Assembly (NCBI GenBank): GCA_007844125.1 | Contig: CM017564.1 | Span: forward strand, 14,873,714 to 14,937,713 | From: Sinonovacula constricta | Taxonomy: Eukaryota; Mollusca; Bivalvia; Cardiida; Solecurtidae | Reading direction: 5' to 3' | Length of the DNA: 64,000 nt | Part shown: piece by piece, positions 10,630-20,800 of the stretch | Layout of the letters: each line of letters opens with the position of its first letter | Position numbering within the stretch: the stretch's first letter is position 1 | Made by a program: the position numbers and the translations under genes | The notes under the pieces: model-generated | The model's input: the letters and a program-made list of their open reading frames with translations, nothing else | What the model was told of the DNA's origin: nothing | The model's database searches: none

Positions 10630-11748
10630 TCAGCTTTTTGAAACACTTTTCACATCATCCGCGTCTATCCAACTATTAAAAATTTTTGGAAAGCCCTGCC
10701 ATTCAACAAAGTATTGCAGTTTATTTTTTCTTGTTCGTTTCCTGAGAACACGTTCGATAAACCACAACGAGTTTTCGTCTTTGTTAACCTTTTGCAGCTC
10801 GTTTGTGTAAAAGAAACCCTTAATGTCTTCTCCTTTTAAATCAGCCAATTGGTACATGGGAATCCCTTGTTTCAAAATACTTCTAACGACTTTAAAAACT
10901 TCTGTGGTGTACTGCTCCTGATACGCCCGATCAAACGGTTTTCTGATATAGCTGATGCGAACAAGATCTCCCTTCTTCATACGAAAATCGGGTTTTCTGG
11001 GTATGCTATTGGATGGTTTCAAATACATCCGCGCCCATACATCAGCCTCGTTGTTCTTGTTAACTTCATTCGGTGCAAGACCTTTTAAGCCCCGATGCGG
11101 TGTTTCGTTGTAACTGGCAACAACATTTTGTAAACTATCGACATATCGAAACGTTCGATTGTGTCTCATTAACCTGTAAAGCCTTTCTTTAAGCGTTCTC
11201 TGCACCCTTTCCACAAAATTGCTTTTAGGAGGATTATTTGTAGTAAAAAAATATATGTTTTGTTCGTTCATGTATTTTCTGAACCACCGATTAGAAAACT
11301 CGCTTCCTTTGTCAGCCCGCACTTTTCTTATTTTAATTGGTGAAATCTCATCTAAAACGCTTTTCATCGCTTTTAAAACCTCCTTCGCTGATTTGTTTTT
11401 TAATGGTCTTATCCAAAGTTTTCTAGATAGAATGTCAATTGCACACAACAAAAAACGCACACCATCATTATCTTTGGCTAAGTTAGCCATGGAGAGAAGG
11501 TCGATGTCCAGCTGTTCGCCAATGGCGGACACACGTACATTAGCTGTTTTAAATCTATATCGCCTGGACTTCTGCAGAGAATACGCATCTTGATCATTAA
11601 GCCACTGTTGTATGAATGATAATTTAAATGTTCCAGGATACTTTTTATTTAAAACGTAAAATAGTTTCTGAGCACCGGAGTAAGCACCTGGATTCTTTTC
11701 TTCAAAATAATATTTTTCTAATATTCTATCCTTCTCACTTTTATCCAT
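10630..11748 (-). CDS. Polinton integrase (retroviral-type, with chromodomain)
   Basis: A 372-residue integrase inserting the element into host DNA. RNase-H-fold catalytic residues: D83 in LDIDLLSM, D146 in VRADKGSEF and E180 in PPKSNFVERVQ (33 residues between the last two as I count, near the usual 35). A C-terminal chromodomain (WFIERVLRKR...YFVEWQGFP, about residues 325-368) probably steers integration to chromatin marks. As in other Polintons it is the outermost gene, reading inward from the right end. The frame is intact. Confidence 0.92.
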   Translation of the reverse strand: MDKSEKDRILEKYYFEEKNPGAYSGAQKLFYVLNKKYPGTFKLSFIQQWLNDQDAYSLQKSRRYRFKTANVRVSAIGEQLDIDLLSMANLAKDNDGVRFLLCAIDILSRKLWIRPLKNKSAKEVLKAMKSVLDEISPIKIRKVRADKGSEFSNRWFRKYMNEQNIYFFTTNNPPKSNFVERVQRTLKERLYRLMRHNRTFRYVDSLQNVVASYNETPHRGLKGLAPNEVNKNNEADVWARMYLKPSNSIPRKPDFRMKKGDLVRISYIRKPFDRAYQEQYTTEVFKVVRSILKQGIPMYQLADLKGEDIKGFFYTNELQKVNKDENSLWFIERVLRKRTRKNKLQYFVEWQGFPKIFNSWIDADDVKSVSKS

Positions 11749-11876
11749 ACTAACGCAACGTAATCCTGAAACTTATTATTTAAACATATAACAGCTACTG
11801 TTTAAATACAGCATTGATACGCTACACCGCACACAGGAGGTAGGGAGGTGTACTCTAACGATAATACATCTTTCTG

Positions 11877-11922
11877 TGACGTCATGAATCACGTGGGTAC
11901 GAGGTCGCTACAATGTAGCGAC
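11877..11922. promoter_or_regulatory. CRE, E-box and short perfect hairpin near the right end of the Polinton
   Basis: TGACGTCA (perfect CRE palindrome) at 11877-11884, CACGTG at 11890-11895, and the inverted repeat GTCGCTACAATGTAGCGAC at 11904-11922 (8-bp arms, 3-base loop). They lie about 130-175 bases upstream of the integrase start on its strand. They could belong to its promoter, to the element's end, or to host sequence. Confidence 0.45.
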
Positions 11923-12649
11923 TGTGGCCCTATTTCTACCCTACTGACATTGGATACTAAGAATAAACAGCATGTTTTGTTTTTATGAATGCGATTCACG
12001 TTGGAATTGTACACTTAACCATCAATATTGTTGGGGCATTTTACTGTCCGTCTATGCAGAATATTCATATTGTTTGCTGGAATGTGTTAGCAGTACCAAG
12101 TACAAAACCGTTTATAATTGTCGCCTTTTGCTTATATTGTAGTAACAATTATCTCGAGTATACAGCTTTTTTATTTGTGCTATCGAATTAAACGTTTCGT
12201 TGATACACATGTGTAAAAGGAATAAACGAATATGGTGTATAGCGTTAAAGAAGCTACCATTATATTACATACAGGCGGTTGTAAATGCTTTGGGCGGATA
12301 TGGCTTATCTATTATCTAAAGTTATTTAGAGAAAAGCCACATCATTAATCACTGTAAGGTTTGTTTGAACTTCTTACGCCATCATCTCAATAGTATATTT
12401 GACATTAAAAAACTACATAATATTCAACAGGAGAACACTTACTCATATACATTGTACATAACATTGTAGGTTCACCTCATGTTAATTTTCTTTTCAAATA
12501 TGTAAACTGCCTACTGTAAAAATATTTTTAAAAATCCAAACCATTCAAATTTGTGTTTGTATTTTTGTTTTGTTCTTTAAATAATCGGAAATAATAGACA
12601 TAAATACAATAACAATACATGCAGGGAATTGACAATGTCCGTTTTTTAA

Positions 12650-14180
12650 ATATATTTATTGACATAATAGGAAAATGCAACAATTATACCTTAGCGTGGG
12701 AATGACATTCAGAAATATGCATTCGAAAACAGAGGTCTAATACAGAAAAATCACCAAAAAACTTAACAAATACGGGGAATATTCTATAGGGACCTGTGAC
12801 TCACACAGAGAATGTGACGAAACAACAACAAACAACCCCATGTATATTTTTTTAAAAAGCCAGACAGTTTGGCCGAACGAAAAAATGCATCGGCGTTTGA
12901 GAGTGGCAAAACTAATTCAGTTGTTGGAAACACGTGTTAGAGTCCTTATAAAAATACGCAAAAAAGATACCCTAGTTTGGGGATGACATAAAAATATCAA
13001 CCAAAAACGACGTCAAAGTCAGTAAATTGACAGTAAATTAGTTTGCTAATGTCGGTAAATTAGCTGAGTGCGTTTATATTGTCGGGACACAGTACCTTTT
13101 CTACGTGTCATACCCTAGCTAGAATACTTATGTTGCATTTCTCTGTTAGATCAACTCATCTGTTGTATACTATAAACATATATGATTCATTGCGTCTCAT
13201 TCCCTGTAAGAGGCACTATGTCCCGTCAATATGAACATGCTCGGCTTCCAGGCCAATTTACTGTGATTTTTCTGACTATGACGTGTTTTGATTGCATATT
13301 TCGCTATCTCCTGCCCAAGGTAGGGTATCATTCCTTGTTGCATATTTTCATAAAGCCTATGTGTCCTTTTAAGTTTTAACAAATATGTATAGTTTATGGC
13401 GTCACAGTCCCTGTACAGGCCGTAAGGGTAAAATTGTAAACTTATATCCCGTTTTTATAGTAATTTTTGGTGACACTACCGTTACTGACATAGGTTGTTG
13501 ACAAGCTATTTCCCTATGCCAAATCCTAACTGGGGTATTGTAGCTGCATTTTTTTTCATATGCTATTTAAATGTTGTTTGCAAACATATATAATTACTTG
13601 TGTAACATGCCTCGTGAGTGACAGAGAGACCATTCGAATATACAGGACTTTTACGGTAACTTTCTGTATCTATCTTACAAATGACATCTATCTTCGAATG
13701 CATATTTATTCATGCCATTCCAAAACTTTCGGGTTGTTGTTGCCATTTCTACTTGGACAACATGTTTCCTTTTTTAATGTGTGTTCAGTGTTCATTGTGT
13801 ATCATGTTTCTTTTTTAATTCAAAAATTATTTTTTCAAGTATACACATTTTGGCTTAGTTTTTTTATGATTTAACTTTCTCTAACGTCTGTATTCGTTGG
13901 CATATTTCTTTCCGCCATCCTCTAGTTAGAGTATTAATGTTTCATTTTTCTTTTAGATCAATTTGTATTCATGTAATATAAACATGTTGTAAACATATAT
14001 AGTTAAATTGGTCACATTACCTGTAATAGATCCAGAGATTCACCCGGTTTTCAATTTATCTCTTCAATTATGTCCCTCTATCAGCGTTTCACTCGACCTT
14101 GACGTAGCATTTAACAAGCGTATAATCCTTTGGCAATCCCCACATGTCAATAGGTTTTGCAACATTTAACTAGAATTCCA
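12650..14180. repeat. degenerate ~200-bp repeats, part of them inverted
   Basis: Blocks beginning with forms of CCTAG-TAGAGTATT...TTGCATTT recur near 13115, 13315, 13525, 13720 and 13920, about 200 bases apart, each followed by CATATATA-type and CTGTAA-type segments. At about 12.68-12.83 and 12.93-13.01 kb the same blocks appear as reverse complements (for example GGAATGACATTCAGAAATA and GGGGATGACATAAAAATAT). No coding sequence is seen. Confidence 0.5.
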
Positions 14181-14772
14181 GTTAGCTTGGATAATTTAGA
14201 TTGATAGATACTTTTAAAAATGTAATACTTAATGGCGTATTGTTGTTGTTGTTGTTATTTATATCCTGGTTAGCCCTATCACCGGTAAACTAATCTTGTT
14301 TTACACTTGTCAGCAAACTAAATTTATTTTTGAACACAGCAATGTTATCAACAGTAACAATATTCAAATTCATATACAACAACAGCCATTTGGCGCTGTT
14401 CTGTGTGTTGTTTACCTCAATTAGAATGTATCCGTCTGTAAACTGTATTTGAGTGGATGACTATTTGAGTATCACCGGTAATCCGGTCTACAACTAGTAA
14501 AAACAACATTAGATTAACGTGCAAGTATTAATTTAAATGTCACTTCATTTGTTATTTTTACGTTTGGTACTTTTAGATTATACATTTTTTTCGATGTAAT
14601 TAGATTGGGTTGAAAACACACATTATGCATACCTTTCTTAATGTTGGCTGCTCTAATATTTCTTCGGCTACCCTGAGTTAATGCTTGTTGCTTGCTGCTT
14701 GCCAGCTTGATTTTAGTCTTGTAGCTAGCAGGTAGTCGGTATTTATAACATCGAAAATATTTCACTCAGGAA

Positions 14773-14830
14773 ATGGCAAAGAAAAATGTGAACAAAAACA
14801 AACCTGAAGGCAATGGACGAACACATAGAG
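14773..14830 (+). CDS. ASPH: ASPH exon 1 (start codon, cytosolic tail)
   Basis: MAKKNVNKNKPEGNGRTHR, basic and hydrophilic. It ends in phase 1 before GTAAATG. The next exon completes a Glu codon. The 5' UTR and promoter could not be delimited. Confidence 0.75.
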
Positions 14831-17800
14831 GTAAATGATAAACGATGTGCGTTTTCGTGTTAACCAGAACTTTAGCTGAAATAAAGCGGAGTCATTCGGA
14901 CTTTATCGTTTCGTACGGACCCGTTTCGTACCATGTCTTTTAATTTGCTTTGACAGTCAATTATTTGGAAAAGTCACTTTAGTCTGCATAAAGCAAACAT
15001 TAATTCTAAATTTTGTTTGCTATGTAGAATAATGTTGGCTTAATTTACTTTGACAGTTACAATTAAATGTGTTATCTGAACATTTTTCTTCAAATAACCA
15101 AGTCATTGTTACCTGAAAAAGTTCTGTGAAATGCTTTTCATTGATGTCTTAAATCAGTGTAAGCTGTAAAACATAAATCAACACCTGTCCTTGGAAACAT
15201 TTTTTTTTACCCGAGCTATGCTGTTTTTAAACATAGAAAACCATGTTACTATTTGCCTTTCGATTATGCTATATAGTCATCCGGGTAATCCGCTCTGATG
15301 TCGATATCTAATTTTAGAAGAGACCACTATCGCCCTTTTTGTAGAGTTCGAAAGAAAGAACATTTAGGGTGGTTTTTTTCACAATGTGTACGTCTAATAA
15401 TACAGTTTGTATTCAAGGTCGTCTTTATTGAGACTACAGTTTGGGTTAATGTATAAAATGTGCCCAAATTCCCCAAAAAGTGACATACTGTTACCTGTAT
15501 TTGATATTGGCAACTGTCGGATACTACCTTTAATCTATTACAGAGATAAATGGAGGTACAACGATTTCTGAGAGGAAAGTCAGTAAAGACAACGACGCAA
15601 GCCCAAAGACACGTCCAGACAACAACGCTAGCCCGAGGACACGTCCAGACAACAATGCTAGCCCGAGGACACGTCTAGACAAAGGTGACAGCACGAAGAG
15701 CCATTCGGGGTCCAAGATTTTAAGTTACGTTGTATGGATAACCCTCGCTGTGGCCGTGGCCCTAGGGTCTGTGATATTCATGAAAGAAGGAATGCAGATG
15801 TATATTGGTATGTTCGTGTATTTACATATATAAAGTATTATCTTAGTATTATGGCATTATATTTCCTTATTGTTAACCTGCATTGGTTAATGTTTCTTAG
15901 TCATCTTCTATCATTAAGGTGCAAAGGAGCCTAAACATATTGCTACAGACTCAGCAGCAAATAGTGCAGCTCTTGATCAGACAGCTTCCAGCAGGGTACA
16001 GCACTTTTGTTCTACCGGTACGTTAAGACGCACTGGTCGTGCCAATTGCTAAGCGGTTACCGTCGCTGTCTTGTAACATGTCAGCTCCTCATGGCAGGTT
16101 CGACTCCCTGTCGAGGTAATAACTTTCATGAGGGAAGGTTGTCTAACTTGCGGTGCGCCATGGCTTTTATTCAGTCATAAATCTTGGGTCTTCCTCCATC
16201 AAAAAGTTCCTTGAGTTGGCCATTATAATCACAATTATGTTGATACGTTGTAAAAAAAAATGCTCATATTGATGATGTCCAGCTAATTACCTTAAACTGT
16301 CTTCCAAAAGACCTGTGATGCTCCCATCGTTCAACCCCATACGTTTGTGCTGGATATTCCTCCATAACAACCTGGACTTCATTATTTATAAGTGTGTCAA
16401 TGTGAATCATCAGTAACATAAATAAAACAAAACACAGTTGGCATTATGAGCATGTACCATTTTTAGCATATCATACCACGTTCTTTCATAATACCATTAT
16501 ATCAACTGCACATTATTTAGTCATTATACTTGTTTGCTTTGGCTATTAAAGAAACTCTACCACAGGCTTACAGAATGTGGTTAGTTATAAAAGATTATAC
16601 CCACTTTCAAATATCGTAAAGTATGACATTTTTAATCACATTGAACCATCATTTATGAATGGCATTATTCCACATGCACCTCATTGATCATAGCACCAAT
16701 ATCTGTCCACTGAATATATTGACATTTTTGAAATTGTCCAATATGTGATCTCTAGTAAGTAGGAACGGAGTGGCTGTTAATGTTGATGTTTGCATTGCAT
16801 GCTTCAAATTTTTAACACTGAATATAAAGTTGTAGTATAGAGTTGTAAGTAGCGTCATAGTCATGATTTATATTGCTTGTTGAATGTGGACATAATGTAA
16901 TATTATCTTTCCTGCATGTGCATGTGGAAAAATTAAATTAAATGTGTACATCTGAAGCATAGTTTTTTTAATTTAACCTATCTATTCAAGATACCTTCAT
17001 TGATAAGGCATATGAACAGACTGGTTAGAATAAAAAAAGTCTTAATATTAAATCACTGCCTGTTTTATAGTAAATGATTAGTTTAATATAACAAATTATA
17101 TATTAATATTTATATATTAAACTAAAGGTGCTTACTACTTTATCATTTTACAAATACTGCTTTTGTTATTTTAGTAAACCAGGTATGGGAGGCCCCATGT
17201 TCGATCCCTGGCCAAGACATACCAAAGTCGTTAAAAATGGTAGTGGTATAGCTCCCTTGCTAATGCTCAAGCAAATATAAGGGTAGTTCCATGACTGGTT
17301 GGCCCGGTGTCAGGATAATGTGACTGGGTGTGGTATCATGCCAGATGTTCATGGTATGCTATACACAGTGAAGGCAGTACTATATCTGTTTCAAGTGAAG
17401 ACTGTCTCCAGATAATGGAAATAATGGGATGATAAACCTAATAAACAAACATATTTGACTAAAACTAGAATATATCCAGTATCTATTTGTACTATTTCTA
17501 TAGTTAATACATTGAGGTTTGGTACTATTTCTATAGTAAAAACATTGAGGTTGGGTACTTTTTCTATCATGAATACATTGAGGTTGGGTACTATTTCTAT
17601 AGTTAATACATTGAGGTTGGGTACTATTTCTATAGTTAATACATTGAGGTTGGGTACTATTTCTATAGTGAATACACTGAGGTTGGGTAAGATTTATATA
17701 GTGAATACATTGAGGTTCATTGGGTACTATTTCTATCGTGAATACATTGAGGTTGGGTACTATTTCTATAGTGAATACATTGAGGTTGGGTACTATTTAT

Positions 17801-20800
17801 ATAGTGAATACAATGAGGGTGGGTACTATTTCTATCGTGAATACATTGAGGTTGGTTACTATTTCTATAGTGAATACATTGAGGTTCATTGGGTACTATT
17901 TCTATAGTGAATACATTGAGGTTGGGTACTATTTCTATAGTGAATACATTGAGGTTGGGTACTATTTATATAGTGAATACATTGAGGTTCATTGGGTACT
18001 ATTTCTATAGTGAATACATTGAGGTTGGGTACTATTTCTATAGTAAATACATTGAGGTTGGGTACTATTTCTATAGTAAATACATTGAGGGTGGGTTCTA
18101 TTTCTATGGTGAATGCATTGAGTTTGGGTACTATTTCAATAGTGAATACATTGACTTTGGTTACTATTTCTAAAGTAAATACATTGAGGTTGGGTACTAT
18201 TTCTATAGTGAATACATTGACTTTGGGTACTTTTTCTATAGTAAATACATTGAGGGTGGGTACTATTTCTATATTGAATACATTGAGGTTGGGTACTATT
18301 TCTATAGTGAATACAATGAGGGTGGGTACTATTTCTATAGTAAATACATTGAGGTTGGGTACTATTTATATAGTAAGTACATCAAAGTTGGGTACTATTT
18401 CTATAGTAAATACATTGAGGTTGGGTACTATTTCTATAGTAAATACATTGAGGGTGGGTACTATTTCTATGGTGAATGCATTGAGTTTGGGTACTATTTC
18501 AATAGTGAATACATTGACTTTGGTTACTATTTCTAAAGTAAATACATTGAGGTTGGGTACTATTTCTATAGTGAATACATTGACTTTGGGTACCATTTCT
18601 ATAGTAAATACATTGAGGGTGGGTACTATTTCTTTAGTGAATACATTGAGGTTGGGTACTATTTCTAAGGTAAATACATTGAGTGTGGGTATTATTTCTA
18701 TTGTAAATACATTGACTTTGGGTACTATTTCTACAGTGAATACATTGAGGTTGGGTACTATTTCTATAGTGAATACATTGAGGTTAGGTATTATTTCTAT
18801 AGTAAATACATTGAGGTTGGGTACTATTTCTATAGTGAATACATTGAGGTTGGGTACTATTTCTTTAGTGAATACATTGAGGTTGGGTATTATTTCTATA
18901 GTAAATACATTGAGGTTCGGTACTATTTCTATAGTGAATACATTGAGGTTGGGTACTATTTCTATAGTGAATACATTGAGGTTGGGTACTATTTCTATAG
19001 TGAATACATTGAGGTTGGGTACTATTTCTATAGTAAATACATTGAGGTTGGGTATTATTTCTATAGTAAATACATTGAGGTTGGGTACTATTTCTATAGT
19101 GAATACATTGAGGTTGGGTACTACTTCTATAGTAAATATATTGAGGTTGTGTTCTATTTCTATAGTAAATACATTGAGGTTGGGTACTGTTTCTATAGTG
19201 AATACATTGAGTGTGGGTACTATTTCTATAGTGAATACATTGAGGGTGGGTACTATTTTTATAGTGAATACATTGAGGGTGGGTACTATTTCTATAGTGA
19301 ATACATTGAGTGTGGGAACTATTTCTATAGTGAATACATTGAGTTTGGGTACTATTTCTATAGTGGATACATTGAGTTTGAGTACCATTTCTATAGTAAA
19401 TGCATTGAGGTTGGGTACTATTTCTATAGTGAATACATTGAGGTTGGGTATTATTTCTATAGAAAATACATTGAGGTTGGGTACTATTTCTATAGTGAAT
19501 ACATTGAGGTTGGGTACTATTTCTTTAGTGAATACATTGAGGTTGGGTATTATTTCTATAGTAAATACATTGAGGTTGGGTACTATTTCTATAGTGAATA
19601 CATTGAGGTTGGGTACTATTTATATAGTGAATACATTGAGGTTGGGTACTATTTCTATAGTGAATACATTGAGGGTGGGTACTATTTCTATAGTGAATAC
19701 ATTGAGGTTGGGTACTATTTCTATAGTGAATACATTGAGGTTGGGTACTATTTCTATAGTGAATACATTGAGGTTGGGTACTATTTCTATAGTAAATACA
19801 TTGAGGTTGGGTACTATTTATATAGTGAATACATTGAGGTTGGGCACTATTTCTATAGTGAATACATTGAGGTTGGGTACTACTTCTATAGTGAATACAT
19901 TGAGGTTGGGTACTATTTCTATAGTAAATACATTGAGGTTGGGTACTGTTTCTATAGTGAATACATTGAGGTTGGGTACTATTTCTATAGTGAATACATT
20001 GAGGTTGGGTACTATTTCTATAGTAAATACATTGAGGTTGGGTACTATTTATATAGTGAATACATTGAGGTTGGGCACTATTTCTATAGTGAATACATTG
20101 AGGTTGGGTACTACTTCTATAGTAAATATATTGAGGTTGTGTTCTATTTCTATAGTAAATACATTGAGGTTGGGTACTGTTTCTATAGTGAATACATTGA
20201 GTGTGGGTACTATTTCTATAGTGAATACATTAAGGGTGGGTACTATTTTTATAGTGAATACATTGAGGGTGGGTACTATTTCTATAGTGAATACATTGAG
20301 TGTGGGAACTATTTCTATAGTGAATACATTGAGTTTGGGTACTATTTCTATAGTGGATACATTGAGTTTGAGTACCATTTCTATAGTAAATGCATTGAGG
20401 TTGGGTACTATTTCTATAGTGAATTCATTGAGGGTGGGTGGGGGATAACTCCTCAGACCCTCCATATGTTACTGGATTTGACAGTTTTGAAATGGTGATT
20501 TTTTATTACACCCAATTTATGCACATAGTACCCATACATTATTAAAGTTTCTTTCATTTCACTCCTCGGCCTCTCAGGTCATGGCCAGAACAAAAACAAT
20601 TAATGTTGGGCCTTCCAGTTGACCTTCCATATACCAGTGGTTTTTGCTAGACATTTGTCATGTTTTTTTCTTCACCAAACTAGCAATATGTGTCAATAAT
20701 AACCATAATTGTGCTAGTGTATTTTAAAGCCAACAAAATATATGGCACATCATTGATTAAATATATTCTTGGCTTCGGATGTCAAAGTTATCAACACTGC

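Larger units (their letters stand above)
690..11930. mobile_element. Polinton/Maverick (adintovirus-like) element, near complete
   Basis: Nine recognisable genes: ATPase, two small proteins and PolB on +; INT, penton-like, core-like, MCP and PRO on -. All reading frames are open after splicing. The limits are approximate. The left end is obscured by the gap and the right end lies beyond the integrase start, before about 11.95 kb. I found no matching terminal inverted repeat or target duplication. At about 11 kb it is shorter than the usual 15-20 kb. Confidence 0.85.

Noticed and set aside
17992..20448. 818-codon open frame on + (and a 340-codon frame on -)
   Set aside because: Entirely made of an 11-residue repeat from a 33-bp satellite; open frames on both strands arise because the unit is a multiple of 3 and lacks stops. 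No start context, domain or splice support.
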